A stretch of DNA of 64,000 bases from Hyphococcus sp. (GTDB lineage: Bacteria > Pseudomonadota > Alphaproteobacteria > Caulobacterales > Parvularculaceae), in assembly GCA_028289605.1 (NCBI GenBank), contig JANQON010000008.1, positions 60,260-124,259 on the forward strand, given 5' to 3'. The notes beneath the pieces are model-generated. The model ran no database searches. It saw nothing but the letters and a program-made list of their open reading frames with translations, and was not told the DNA's origin. How positions within the stretch are numbered: position 1 is the first letter of the stretch; the number at the start of each line of letters is the position of its first letter. Of this stretch, positions 1 through 9,494 are shown one piece after another. The position numbers were made by a program, and so were the translations under genes.

Positions 1-8
1 AACAAGCA

Positions 9-3000
9 ATGAGTATTTCCTCCCCTCACTTCAACGTAAGAAATCAACGTCTGCTGACCAGCGCCGCTGTCTTGGCGATAGCTGTCGCATCATCGCCGGC
101 TTCGGCGCAGCAGCTTGCATTTCCAACGGCTGAAGGATTTGGGCGCTTTGCGGAAGGCGGCCGCGGCGGCGACGTTTATTTTGTCGAAAATTTGAATGAT
201 TCCGGGGCGGGATCGCTCCGAGCGTGCGCGGAAGCGACAGGGCCGCGTACGTGCATCTTTAGAGTCTCCGGTGAAATTCGCACGCAAAGCCGCATCCGGA
301 TTCGCAGTCCCTATCTTACCATTGCCGGTCAGACAGCGCCTGGCGACGGTATCGTCGTGACGAACCGGGGAGGGTCTAATCTCAATAGTCCGATACTGAT
401 CCAGACTCATGACGTTATCTTTCGGCACATTCGCCTTCGCCCGGGACCGTCCCAACAAAAATCGAGCAACGTCGACAGCCTTCACATCACCGGACATGAC
501 ATCATCATCGATAACGTATCCATGTCCTGGGCCACCGACGAAACATTGGATATCGGCGGCAACGGCGGCACAAGCGGCGGCGGCATCCAAGAAAACTCTC
601 ACAACATCACTGTGCAATGGTCGATGATCAACGAGACGTTGCGCAATTCAACGCACACTAGCTCAAATCATAGTCGATCAACCTACATCGGCTACGCGGC
701 CCGCGACATCTCGTTCCACCACAATCTCATCGCCAGCAATCAACGTCGTAACCCGAATATTGGCGGAATTGGGCAGATCGATTTCATCAACAACGTCATT
801 TACAACTCAGAGCAGTACAACGGCGAAGTCTTCAACCGACACGGCACGACACATCTGAATTGGGTGGGCAATGTCGCCGTGGCGGGTCCCGACACGCCGG
901 CGCGGCGCACCATGCACGGCCTAAACCTGTTCAAGAACGAAGGGCTGGCCACGTTCGAGGTTTATCTTAAGGACAACCTCGACGTTAATCGGACGTCCAA
1001 CAGTTTCGCCGACACGCTCGCAATCGACCCCAAGGACATTCAGTATTTGAGGTCTTCTCCTGTCGGATATGGAAGTCTGTCTTTGGCGAACTCGTCAGTA
1101 ACCGGACCGCAACAGGCCTGGCGGGACGTGTTAAGTTTCGCTGGCGCGTCGCCGCGGGATGCGGCGGATGCGCGAGTCGTTCAGGATGTTCGCAGCTGCC
1201 GCGGACGCATCATCGACGACCCTTCCGAAGTCGGGGGATGGCCGCTGCTGTCGTCATCCGCCGCGCCTGCCGATGCGGACCGCGACGGCATGGCCGACGA
1301 CTGGGAACGCAGCAACGGCCTCAACCCCGCCAACCCCGCCGACCGCAATGCGGACGATGACGGCGACGGCTATACCAATCTGGAGGAGTACCTTTCGCAC
1401 CTCGCTGGAGACAATTCCGGATTCAAGCAAGGAACGGGAACAGGCAGCGACGCCGATCCGCGTTGCGGGCGCAGCATCCTTGCGGCGGACAACGTCTCCA
1501 TTGACAACTTCACAGTAACGCCCAAAGCGGTCAGGCCCGGCCAGCCGGTAACGATTTCCTGGGCGACGTCCGGCGCAAGCAGTTGTAAGTTTTCCTGGAA
1601 CCGAGGACTCAGTTCAACGAAGTTCAGCGGAACCGACACGCTGGTCATCGATGGAACCACGTCGCTCGACCTGCAATGCACGAAAGGCAAATTTGACGAC
1701 TGGATTAATCTGGTCGCGTTCGCGACGCCCGACGGCGAAGTGCCGGTTCCCGACGTCAGCCTTAGCGCCAACCGCACCTCGGTCAACGCCGGCGACGAAA
1801 TCGAGCTTTCCTGGGTTGTAGGAGAGCCGCGCGACACCAAAGCCGCAGAGTGTGTTGCATCGGGCCTCTGGGATGGATTTCGCAGCGTCATCGGTCTTGA
1901 AAAGGTCAAGGCCACCGTGTCGGGCGAGTATATCCTGACCTGCAGCGGCCCTGGCGGTTCAGATCAAGCCCGCGTCACCGTTACAGTCGGCGGCGTCGCG
2001 CCGCCGCCGCCGGCGCCGCCCCCTGCGCCAACGCCAAGCCCGACGCCGACGCCAAATCCGGCGCCGCAACTGCCGACGCTCAATATTTCTGCAAACCGGA
2101 GCGCTGCGCCGGAAGGCAATGGCGGCGTCACGCAATTCCTGTTCACGGTGAACAGAAACGGCAACCTGTCCAATAACTCAAGCGCGTCCTACGACCTTTC
2201 CGGCTCGACCAACGCCGCAGACTTTGGCGGGCGGATCCCCTCCGGCATTGTCACGTTCGCCGCCAACGAAGAGCGTCAAACCATCGCGATCAATGTGGAA
2301 GGCGACACCGACGTGGAGGCGGATGAGTCCTTTGTCGTGTCTTTGTCTTCGCCGGTTGGAGCAACGCTCGCCACTGCAAGCGCGGTAAGCACGATCGTTA
2401 ATGACGACCAAGCGCCAACGCCCTCTCCCACCCCGGCGCCGACCCCGACGCCAACACCTTCGCCGACACCGCCGCCGCCATCCGCCACGCCCGGCCTTCA
2501 GGTCGGCGACGCGGTCACGATGGAGCGTGTGCGCGGCGGTATCCGAAAGAATCCCGGCGGATCCCGGGTCGGCTATCAGCGAAGCGGGTCGAAGGGCGTG
2601 ATAATCGAGGGTCCCGGCCGGGATGACGGCATGACCTGGTGGAAAGTGGACTTTGCATCCGGAGCCGACGGATGGGCGCCGGCCGGCTGGCTGGCGGAAG
2701 ACACGTCCTCACCCGCACCAACGCCGACACCGACGCCCACCCCAACGCCAACACCAACGCCGGCGCCGACACCAACGCCGTCTCCGCCGCCGCCGCCGCC
2801 TCCACCGCCGGCGCCTGTCCCCGGCGCGGATTACGCCATCGGCGTATCAGTGGAGGTGAACCAGCGTCGGCTTCGGATTCATGATCCGTGGCAAGGTCCG
2901 CTACGCGGCGATCAATACCGCGGCGCCCTGGGCGTCATCTCCGACGGGCCAATTCCGGCCGGACACAACCGCGTATATTGGCGCGTGGACTTCGGGACTG

Positions 3001-3044
3001 GCCCGGACGGCTGGGTGCGGGAAGACTTCCTGACGCTGCGCTAA
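9..3044 (+). CDS. Secreted pectate-lyase-like beta-helix protein with Calx-beta and two SH3-like domains
   Basis: 1011 aa. Residues 1-33 are a signal peptide ending ASA|Q. Residues about 38-400 resemble polysaccharide lyase family 1-type right-handed beta-helices (motifs GGRGGDVYFVENLNDSGAGS and TIAGQTAPGDGI). Residues 422-462 form an Asp-rich calcium-binding stretch (DADRDGMADDWE, then DDDGDGYTNLEE), as in thrombospondin-3 or dockerin-like loops. Two Ig-like segments follow (about 495-660), then a Calx-beta domain (about 690-800) and two SH3-like modules (about 845-905 and 945-1011), separated by Pro/Thr-rich linkers. The inferred role is binding or cleaving acidic polysaccharide outside the cell, possibly the polymer made by the neighbouring locus. 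Lyase activity is not proven, since I could not assign catalytic Lys/Arg residues. The ATG lies 8 bases from the window edge, so its upstream signals are not visible. A strong terminator follows. Confidence 0.88.
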   Translation: MSISSPHFNVRNQRLLTSAAVLAIAVASSPASAQQLAFPTAEGFGRFAEGGRGGDVYFVENLNDSGAGSLRACAEATGPRTCIFRVSGEIRTQSRIRIRSPYLTIAGQTAPGDGIVVTNRGGSNLNSPILIQTHDVIFRHIRLRPGPSQQKSSNVDSLHITGHDIIIDNVSMSWATDETLDIGGNGGTSGGGIQENSHNITVQWSMINETLRNSTHTSSNHSRSTYIGYAARDISFHHNLIASNQRRNPNIGGIGQIDFINNVIYNSEQYNGEVFNRHGTTHLNWVGNVAVAGPDTPARRTMHGLNLFKNEGLATFEVYLKDNLDVNRTSNSFADTLAIDPKDIQYLRSSPVGYGSLSLANSSVTGPQQAWRDVLSFAGASPRDAADARVVQDVRSCRGRIIDDPSEVGGWPLLSSSAAPADADRDGMADDWERSNGLNPANPADRNADDDGDGYTNLEEYLSHLAGDNSGFKQGTGTGSDADPRCGRSILAADNVSIDNFTVTPKAVRPGQPVTISWATSGASSCKFSWNRGLSSTKFSGTDTLVIDGTTSLDLQCTKGKFDDWINLVAFATPDGEVPVPDVSLSANRTSVNAGDEIELSWVVGEPRDTKAAECVASGLWDGFRSVIGLEKVKATVSGEYILTCSGPGGSDQARVTVTVGGVAPPPPAPPPAPTPSPTPTPNPAPQLPTLNISANRSAAPEGNGGVTQFLFTVNRNGNLSNNSSASYDLSGSTNAADFGGRIPSGIVTFAANEERQTIAINVEGDTDVEADESFVVSLSSPVGATLATASAVSTIVNDDQAPTPSPTPAPTPTPTPSPTPPPPSATPGLQVGDAVTMERVRGGIRKNPGGSRVGYQRSGSKGVIIEGPGRDDGMTWWKVDFASGADGWAPAGWLAEDTSSPAPTPTPTPTPTPTPTPAPTPTPSPPPPPPPPPAPVPGADYAIGVSVEVNQRRLRIHDPWQGPLRGDQYRGALGVISDGPIPAGHNRVYWRVDFGTGPDGWVREDFLTLR
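2406..2812 (+). repeat. Pro/Thr-coding low-complexity linkers
   Basis: Two runs of ccg/acg-type triplets (about 2406-2483 and 2710-2812) encode alternating Pro-Thr/Ala-Pro linkers between the Calx-beta and SH3-like domains. A shorter run lies at 2001-2070. They are part of the coding sequence and are prone to slippage. Confidence 0.8.
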
Positions 3045-3370
3045 CGCCGCTGACGCGCAAGTCGAGTTCGCCCCGCGTTGTTCCCGCAACGCGGGGCGAA
3101 TTTCTTGTGGAGCCGCTGCGCCGCCCCAGAAAGTTGCATCAGGCTCACATTGGTCGTCCGCGCCGCGGCAGGCGGTGGGCCGCGCATCCGCCATGTCGCT
3201 TCGCGGTTACCGCTTAACTCTCCAGCATCTTGTTTTTGTTAGTGATTTGGCCAGCTCGGTTGCGGCTCCACGCACCAGTGGCTATACATCCGCGCGGGTG
3301 GGCCCACATATTTCGACAGTTTTCGCTTTGTGCGCCATTCCAGGCGACCAACGAGCCAGGATGCCGATGA
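3045..3370. other. Intergenic region with terminator
   Basis: Starts with the intrinsic terminator of the beta-helix gene. The rest (about 3110-3355) shows no convincing ORF. It presumably holds the promoter of the methyltransferase, but I see no clear -35/-10 pair. A weak CAGGA ribosome-binding site lies about 11 bases before the ATG at 3371. Confidence 0.6.
3067..3105 (+). terminator. Rho-independent terminator
   Basis: A perfect 14-bp inverted repeat (3067-3080 with 3087-3100, loop 3081-3086), GC-rich in its core, followed by tttcttg. It lies 22 bases after the stop of the beta-helix protein gene. Confidence 0.85.
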
Positions 3371-4306
3371 ATGCTTGCAAGTCGTGAAGATATTTTGCCG
3401 CTTTTGCAGTGTCCAAAATCCGGCGCACCTTTGCGAGTTGACGGCGACCGGCTTCGCGCTGAAGGCGAGAGCCGCTCGTACGACGTCGTCAATGGCGTTC
3501 CCCTCGTTATTGATTTCGACAATTCCGTACTATCAGAAGAAAAAACTCTCGCGCAGGCCGCCAAGAGCGTCGTTGTCCGCAGAGTCTATAGCGGTCCCCG
3601 AAAAGTCATAAAGCATCTGCTCTCGCCGCCCAAAAAAGCCACCCGCAAGAATGTCGCCGCGCTTATTGGGGATCTTTGCGAGCGGAATTCACAAGCAAAT
3701 GTGCTGGTAATCGGCGGCGGCAGCATCGGGCAAGGAATGGGACCGCTCTACGACCACCCGACCATAAAAGTCTTTGCATTCGATATTTATGCTTCGCCTA
3801 CAGTGCAGCTTGTCGCAGATGGGCACCAGATTCCGCTTGCTGATAAATCGTTTGACGCCGTGGTGATACAAGCGGTTCTGGAGCACACGTTGCAACCGGC
3901 CGAAGTGGTGGCCGAAATCTGGCGCGTTCTAAAGGACGATGGTCTCGTCTACGCAGAAACGCCGTTCATGCAACAAGTCCATGAAGGAGCATACGATTTT
4001 ACGCGGTTTTCCGAGAGCGGCCATCGATATCTATTCCGAAACTTCAGTTCCATTTCATCCGGCGTCAGCAGCGGTCCGGGAAGACAGCTTATGTGGTCGG
4101 TTGACTATTTGGCGCGCGGATTGTTTCGATCCCGTTTGGCTGGAAAAGTTGCGAAACTAGCATTCTTCTGGGCTAATTATCTTGATTATGTCATCCCGGA
4201 GGCATACGCGTCTGATGGCGCAAGCGGGGTGTTTTTCTACGGCCGGAAGTCGACGACCCAACTGGGTCCTGACGACATCATCGCTTATTATAAAGGCGCG
4301 CAGTAG
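3371..4306 (+). CDS. Class I SAM-dependent methyltransferase with Trm112-like N-terminus
   Basis: 311 aa. Residues 8-50 resemble a Trm112/YbaR-like small domain (LLQCPKSGAPLRV, then VNGVPLVIDF). Only one cysteine of the usual zinc set is present. Residues 110-200 are a Rossmann methyltransferase core: glycine loop VLVIGGGSIGQG (111-122), acidic end of strand 2 (AFDIY), and the motif-4 region VIQAVLEHTLQPAEVV (165-180). The start of the post-core strand gives YAETPFM. Proteins of this build in polysaccharide loci often methylate sugars or lipid-linked intermediates; the substrate here is unknown. It stands alone, converging on the DUF1501 gene with 72 bases between the two stops. A short GC stem followed by five T (about 4320-4337) may be a weak terminator. 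Confidence 0.8.
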   Translation: MLASREDILPLLQCPKSGAPLRVDGDRLRAEGESRSYDVVNGVPLVIDFDNSVLSEEKTLAQAAKSVVVRRVYSGPRKVIKHLLSPPKKATRKNVAALIGDLCERNSQANVLVIGGGSIGQGMGPLYDHPTIKVFAFDIYASPTVQLVADGHQIPLADKSFDAVVIQAVLEHTLQPAEVVAEIWRVLKDDGLVYAETPFMQQVHEGAYDFTRFSESGHRYLFRNFSSISSGVSSGPGRQLMWSVDYLARGLFRSRLAGKVAKLAFFWANYLDYVIPEAYASDGASGVFFYGRKSTTQLGPDDIIAYYKGAQ

Positions 4307-4378
4307 GCTCAACGCTAGGGCTGGGCTTCGCCTTTTTGCCGCGACTTAATCTCGGCGGCGGCTTACTGCGCACGCTGA

Positions 4379-5758
4379 TTAAATAAATGCCGGAGGCGCC
4401 GCAAAGTTGCTGAGTCCCGGAATTGCGGTGTCCAGCGCCGGAGCATCAAGGCCAAACCAGGCTCCAAGGCCCGCAGCATACTGATCGACTGACGTTACGG
4501 GGATAAGCCGTCCGTCGCGGACGCCCTGACTGTGTTCTACCTCGGGCGGCGGAATAGCGCCGTAGACCTGACCGCCATTCACAGCGCCGCCAACGACGAA
4601 CTGATGCCCGCCCCAACCGTGGTCGGTGCCGTCTCCGTTCGGCGCAAGCGTTCGACCGAAGTCGGAAACGGTGAAAAGCGTGACGTCATTCGACACGCCC
4701 AGCGACTGCATGCTGTCGTGAAACGCACTGATCGCGCCGTCGAGCTGATTGTAAAGACTGGTCAGCGTGTTCGCTTGACCGGAATGGGTGTCAAAGCCGC
4801 CGATGGAAGCCAGGAATATCTGACGATCGGCGCCGAGCGCGCCGCGGATCGCAATGGTGCGGGCGATTGTCCGCAGTTGTATGCCTAGGGAGTTCGCCGG
4901 GAACGTGTTGAGCGACGGAGCGCCGGAAAACGCAGCAGCGTAGGCTTCGTTGGTATCAACAGCGTTGCGGGTCGCGACAGCCACATCGCTTTCAAACAGA
5001 TTAGAGGAATCAAACCCGCCTGCCCGAAGGTGTTCCACGATCAAGTCTTGCGCCGCCGCATTGCCGCTGGCCGAGCCGAGGAAACTCGGGTTCGAGATCT
5101 CGTTGATCTGCTGAACGCCGCCCGACGCTCGTATTGGATACTGAAAGGTCTGTTGCCCGGACAGAAATACGTCATTGCCGGCGAGCGAGATCGCTGTGAA
5201 ACTCGGCAGCGTATTCGCGCCGGCGCCCAGCACCGCGTCGCCCAAAAAACCGCCCCAGCCGAATTGCGAGCCCTCGGGTTGGAACGACGACCACGTTGAC
5301 TGCTGATCGTTGTGGGAGAAGAGCGCACGCGGCAGCGGCACAGTGTTATTCAGAAATGCGTCGCGATTCGTGGGTTGTATCAGCGGACCCACATTACTGA
5401 GGATCGCGAGAGACCCCGACTCGTACAGATTGTGTAAGAGCGGAAGATCCGGGGGTAGTCCATGAGACGTTCCCGTCAGGGACAATAATTGGGTGCGATC
5501 GCGCGCCGAGCCATAGGTGGGCAACAGCGACGCGCGTATGCTCGCGTACTCATTATATTCAGAGACGCTCGTCGGAATAAGAACGTCGTGAGCGTCCAAA
5601 CCGCCGCGCAGAAACACGCAAACGAGCGCCTTGTAGCCGCTGGTGTCCACTGCCGCCTGGGCGCCGAAGCTGGTTAGCGCTGTCGCCAGGCCCGTCCCCG
5701 CAACAAGCGGCGACGCTGCGGCGGCTCTCAAAATGTCGCGCCGTGTTCGAATGGTCAT
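4379..5758 (-). CDS. DUF1501 family Tat-exported protein
   Basis: About 459 aa from the ATG at 5758. The N-terminus TIRTRRDILRAAAASPLVAG is a twin-arginine signal followed by a hydrophobic stretch ending AQA. The rest matches the DUF1501 (sulfatase/alkaline-phosphatase-fold) family: CVFLRGGLDAHDVLIP near the N-terminus, SHNDQQSTW, GGFDTHSGQ, TVSDFGRTLAPNGDGTDHGW and GGHQFVVGG. The family's biochemical role is unknown. An alternative TTG start at 5788 would overlap the DUF1800 stop (TTGA) and add 10 residues before the Tat motif. I prefer 5758 because it gives a normal-length Tat signal, although neither start has a clear Shine-Dalgarno. DUF1501 genes commonly pair with DUF1800 genes, as here. 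It is the last gene of the leftward run. Confidence 0.9.
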   Translation of the reverse strand: MTIRTRRDILRAAAASPLVAGTGLATALTSFGAQAAVDTSGYKALVCVFLRGGLDAHDVLIPTSVSEYNEYASIRASLLPTYGSARDRTQLLSLTGTSHGLPPDLPLLHNLYESGSLAILSNVGPLIQPTNRDAFLNNTVPLPRALFSHNDQQSTWSSFQPEGSQFGWGGFLGDAVLGAGANTLPSFTAISLAGNDVFLSGQQTFQYPIRASGGVQQINEISNPSFLGSASGNAAAQDLIVEHLRAGGFDSSNLFESDVAVATRNAVDTNEAYAAAFSGAPSLNTFPANSLGIQLRTIARTIAIRGALGADRQIFLASIGGFDTHSGQANTLTSLYNQLDGAISAFHDSMQSLGVSNDVTLFTVSDFGRTLAPNGDGTDHGWGGHQFVVGGAVNGGQVYGAIPPPEVEHSQGVRDGRLIPVTSVDQYAAGLGAWFGLDAPALDTAIPGLSNFAAPPAFI

Positions 5759-5784
5759 GCTGGTTTTTTTTAACACTGGCCGCC

Positions 5785-7902
5785 TCAACGCTGCACAATA
5801 TATTCAGGGGACGTCATCACCATCCAAATCGCGATCCGTACGCGAGCCAGCTGGTTTGCGCTCGACGTACCAGCCATGAAGTTCATCATCTGGACAATGC
5901 GATCGCGCGTTTCAGGTTGCAGGGCGCCGCCCGTCAGCAGGTCGTCGAGATGATCGACGAGAGCGTCAGGATCATTGGCGAGCGCCAATTCGGCTGAATA
6001 ATCCGGTATATAAGCGGGGTTGGAGGTGTCGCTGTTGCGTGACCTTGTATCACGGATATACGGACTGATCGTTGCAGCGTAACCGGTCAGCGAAGGCGCC
6101 GTTGTGATCTGCAGCTCCGGCGCGGTCAAACCCGCCGCACCCGTCTGCGTGCCTGGAGCGATAAACCCGGGCCGAAAGAAATTGAAAACGCTCGGGGAGC
6201 GAGACGGATGTTGGTTCAACGTGTCCGGATCGCTCGTGTCTTCCAGGATGTCTTCCCGTTCGGCGTTCCCCGAGTTGACCTTGAAAGCGCGGGCCCACTG
6301 AACAAACCGCATAACCGGCTCTTTTACCTTGCCGAACGTCGCGGGCGCGGCGTCACGGTCTTGAAGCGCTTCCGGATCAAGCAAAACCGCAGCGAGCGTG
6401 GCGGCGAGATCACCGCGCTGGCCAGTACCCACCACATTACCGTTGGGAAGCGTAAAGGTGCCGCTTTCAAAAACATTGGCGACGCGGGACGTGTACCCCG
6501 GGCTCGGCGCGCTCGTGACAAACCGCTGGATTAACTGGCGCGACACGAAGGGCGCCAGATTTGGATGATTGAATAGCGTATCGAGGGCGGCGTCGACGCT
6601 GTTAGGACCGTTAGTGCCGGCGGAAATGGTCGTCCCCAGGAACTGTTTCTCACCAGTCTCATGAAAACTCGGGAAGAATTCCATGGGGCTGTAGAAAGCG
6701 TCGTCGTCACGGCCGCTGAATCCGAAGGCGGTGCCTTTGAGCCCCAAGCCCGTGAAAACGCGGGCCAGGCCTTGTACGTCGTCATTGTCGTAGGTCGGAA
6801 TCGGTTGGCCGCCGCCGTCCAACCTTCTCGTTCCGTCGAGATTGAGCTCGTCCACGCCAATCGTGAACAGCTGCATCACCTCGCGTGCATAGTTCTCATC
6901 CGGTAATCGATTGATGGACGGGTCGCCCTTCTGGTTAAACAGATAGGTGAGGTAGATCCCCATTGCGGGCGAGTAAGTGACTTCCTCAAGAATGTCCCGA
7001 TAGTTTCCAAATGCATTGCGCAGTAAAACATCGCGGAAAAAGCCAAGGGCGAACGGGCGTCCGATCAGGTTGCCTGTCGTGTCGTCGCCAACGACAAATA
7101 TCTCTGACAGCGCAAACATCATCCGCTGGCGCAGCTGATCGTCACCTTCAACAAAGTCTTCCCAGGTTATGACCGTTTCATTGGGACTTGTTAGTTGAGC
7201 ACCCTGAACAACACCGTCCGCAAGCAGTCGCGGCAGTTGCTCGTCAATGGAAATCGAGAATTCTCGTTGAATCCAATTCGAATAACCCAGCGTGATAAGT
7301 TCGTCTGCGGCGGCTTCTGTCGCGCCGAACGTGGCGCGGTTCAGGAACCGCACCGACTCTCCAAAATTGGCGGGAGCCGCAGCGACGGGGCCGAAGTCGT
7401 CGTTTCTGATGACGCCGCTGGCGGACAACGTTCCAGCGACCGCATTGGAAAGGTTTGACAACGTAACCGTAAACGCTTCGTCGGTCTCAATTCCGCCATC
7501 CCCGGAAACATTTATCGTGATTGTCTCCACGCCGTCGTTAGCGGCGAAATTCACGTTGCCGGACGGCAAAGACCCGCCAAAATCGGCGGCGTTCGCTGAG
7601 CCGGTCACGGCAAAGCTTGCGCTGGACGTACCGGACAGATCGCCGGTTCGTTGCACCGTAAACGTGAATGCGACGGTTCCGCTGTTGCCTTCGGCCCTGT
7701 CCGCGTTAGCCGCCGCAATGGACATGGTCGGCGTCGAAGACGAGGGCGGCGGCGGCGGCGGAGGAGGCGATCCCGGCGCGGGAGAACCGGACTCGCTGCA
7801 CGACGCTAAAATGGTGATCATTGCGAATGGCAGCACCGGCGCGCGCACGAGTGCGGAACATTTGGCGACGGCTGACTGAAACAGGTCTATGAACTTCAAC
7901 AT
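5785..7902 (-). CDS. DUF1800 family lipoprotein with N-terminal Calx-beta domain
   Basis: 705 aa. The N-terminus has a hydrophobic stretch ending in a lipobox (LASC, Cys35), then a Ser/Pro linker. A Calx-beta-like domain spans about residues 57-165 (AEGNSGTVAFTFTVQRTG, ITINVSGDGGIETDEAF). DUF1800 fills about residues 180-700 (FLNRATFGAT, REVMQLFTIGVDELN, VQGLARVFTGLG, PVMRFVQWARAF). It probably sits on the cell envelope; DUF1800 function is unknown. The Calx-beta domain closely resembles the one in the beta-helix protein at 9-3044, which suggests a shared envelope role. Translation is probably coupled to the DUF1501 gene through the overlapping stop. A 172-base gap separates it from the flippase gene upstream, so it may also have its own promoter. 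Confidence 0.9.
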   Translation of the reverse strand: MLKFIDLFQSAVAKCSALVRAPVLPFAMITILASCSESGSPAPGSPPPPPPPPSSSTPTMSIAAANADRAEGNSGTVAFTFTVQRTGDLSGTSSASFAVTGSANAADFGGSLPSGNVNFAANDGVETITINVSGDGGIETDEAFTVTLSNLSNAVAGTLSASGVIRNDDFGPVAAAPANFGESVRFLNRATFGATEAAADELITLGYSNWIQREFSISIDEQLPRLLADGVVQGAQLTSPNETVITWEDFVEGDDQLRQRMMFALSEIFVVGDDTTGNLIGRPFALGFFRDVLLRNAFGNYRDILEEVTYSPAMGIYLTYLFNQKGDPSINRLPDENYAREVMQLFTIGVDELNLDGTRRLDGGGQPIPTYDNDDVQGLARVFTGLGLKGTAFGFSGRDDDAFYSPMEFFPSFHETGEKQFLGTTISAGTNGPNSVDAALDTLFNHPNLAPFVSRQLIQRFVTSAPSPGYTSRVANVFESGTFTLPNGNVVGTGQRGDLAATLAAVLLDPEALQDRDAAPATFGKVKEPVMRFVQWARAFKVNSGNAEREDILEDTSDPDTLNQHPSRSPSVFNFFRPGFIAPGTQTGAAGLTAPELQITTAPSLTGYAATISPYIRDTRSRNSDTSNPAYIPDYSAELALANDPDALVDHLDDLLTGGALQPETRDRIVQMMNFMAGTSSANQLARVRIAIWMVMTSPEYIVQR

Positions 7903-8074
7903 TGGTGCTTAATACTCAGTACTGCCCACAAGCTCTATAAGGAGTGCGATCAAATTTTCTCTAGCAAATATGTCGGAAAATTGTTTCAAGACCGCCGTTG
8001 CAATTTCAAATAATTCATTACTTTTTTGTAAGCAGCAGGCCTGCGCGGTGAGACTTTTTCCGTCCGATTGCGGT

Positions 8075-9463
8075 TCAATCGTTTGCCGCTGCGCCAGCCG
8101 GGAGAGATGATGACGCCGCCAGCGTTTTGGACGCCTGGCGAAACAGGATCGTGACGCCGACCAAAAAGATTCCCTGTTGTACGATATGCGCAATATTTGC
8201 GCCTTTCGGCCCCAATGCGGGAATAAGGAATGCCGCCAAAGAGAAGAAAGAGACCGAGGCGATCGACGACAATCCGAGCAATGCGTTGGTGCGTCCCGCC
8301 GCCAAAACGCCCGATCGCGCCGTCGATCCGATCAACATCAGCGCCACGGCTGCGATCTGAAGAACCACCAGATCGCTGGCGGCCGCAAACTCAGAACCGA
8401 CCATCAAGCGCACCGCCGTAGGCGCAACAAGGACGGTCAGCCCGACGCCGACGGCGCAGAGCGCAATCATCGACAGCTCAGTCCGCAGAAAGACGCGGCG
8501 AACCTGTCTGTGGTCTCCGCGCGACCAGAGTTTCGCAATATCCGGATAAACCACAGCCTGAACCTGAAGGCCCGCCTGTTCAGCAAACTTTCCGAAGCGT
8601 TTGGCGATGTGATAAAAGCCTGCGCCCGCCGGACCGGTTAGCGCGCCCACCAACAATGTATCAAACTGCTGCGGCGCCGATCTAACCATCAATGAAACGT
8701 TCGCCCCGACGGTAAATTTCCAGAAACCGGGAAATTTCCTTCCGACGCCGGCGACGGAGGCTTGGAAAAAGTCGAGCGATCCGTCGCGCTTCAGTGAAGA
8801 CGCAGCCGCAGAGAGCAGGAGCAGCGCACTAAGCATCGTCGTGCCCGCCCAAATAAGCGTGAATGCAATCAGGCCCCACCCTTCTACAAATCCGATTACT
8901 GACAATATGAGTCGAACGGACATCGCCACGGCCTGCCTGTAGGCGACATCCCGAAACCGCCCGGCGAGACGAAGAACGCCAACGGGCGACCCATTTACCG
9001 CGGTCAACAAAACACAAGCGTAAATCAGTCCGCTCGTCATTGACTCTTCGGTCCAGCCGAACTGGCTTCCGCCGATTAAGATGATACTCACCGCCAGCAA
9101 CCAACCGATAAAAGCGGTCGACATGTCGAGCAGCACCGCCACTTTCACGAGCTGTTTATAGTCGTCGGTCCTGCCCTGGTCGCTCAGATCCGCGCCATAT
9201 CGAATAAGCGGTTGCCAGGTTTGAAAGGCGACAAGCCGCTCTATCGCCTGCGTCAACGCCATCCCCAGGGCCAGTATCCCGAAATTCGCCGGGCCAATCG
9301 CTCGGGCGGCGAACGCCATGGCCGCCACGGCAAGCGCTGCACTGACAAAATTACCGGTCAGAAGGTGCCCGATATTGCTAAGCTGGGTCGACAGACGGCC
9401 TATTTCATCTGGAGCGCCTCCGCCGAACAGGCTGCGAACTTCATCCCATTTTTTGCGAAGCAT
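8075..9463 (-). CDS. Wzx-like polysaccharide flippase (MATE/MOP superfamily)
   Basis: 462 aa, mostly hydrophobic, with about 12 predicted transmembrane helices after a short polar N-terminus. The first helical region (NIGHLLTGNFVSAALAVAAM, then ARAIGPANFGILALG) is typical of oligosaccharide flippases of the Polysacc_synt family, as is the segment GALTGPAGAGFYHIAKRFG in the middle. Such proteins flip undecaprenyl-diphosphate-linked repeat units to the periplasmic face of the inner membrane. It lies 31 bases downstream of the outer-membrane barrel gene in the same leftward run. Confidence 0.88.
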   Translation of the reverse strand: MLRKKWDEVRSLFGGGAPDEIGRLSTQLSNIGHLLTGNFVSAALAVAAMAFAARAIGPANFGILALGMALTQAIERLVAFQTWQPLIRYGADLSDQGRTDDYKQLVKVAVLLDMSTAFIGWLLAVSIILIGGSQFGWTEESMTSGLIYACVLLTAVNGSPVGVLRLAGRFRDVAYRQAVAMSVRLILSVIGFVEGWGLIAFTLIWAGTTMLSALLLLSAAASSLKRDGSLDFFQASVAGVGRKFPGFWKFTVGANVSLMVRSAPQQFDTLLVGALTGPAGAGFYHIAKRFGKFAEQAGLQVQAVVYPDIAKLWSRGDHRQVRRVFLRTELSMIALCAVGVGLTVLVAPTAVRLMVGSEFAAASDLVVLQIAAVALMLIGSTARSGVLAAGRTNALLGLSSIASVSFFSLAAFLIPALGPKGANIAHIVQQGIFLVGVTILFRQASKTLAASSSLPAGAAAND

Positions 9464-9494
9464 CCGCGGTCCGCTTTCTCAAAAACCGAAGACG

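Noticed and set aside
7909..8193. Minus-strand ORF of 94 codons between the flippase and DUF1800 genes
   Set aside because: It overlaps the flippase 3' end in another frame, has a low-complexity Arg-rich start and no family motif.
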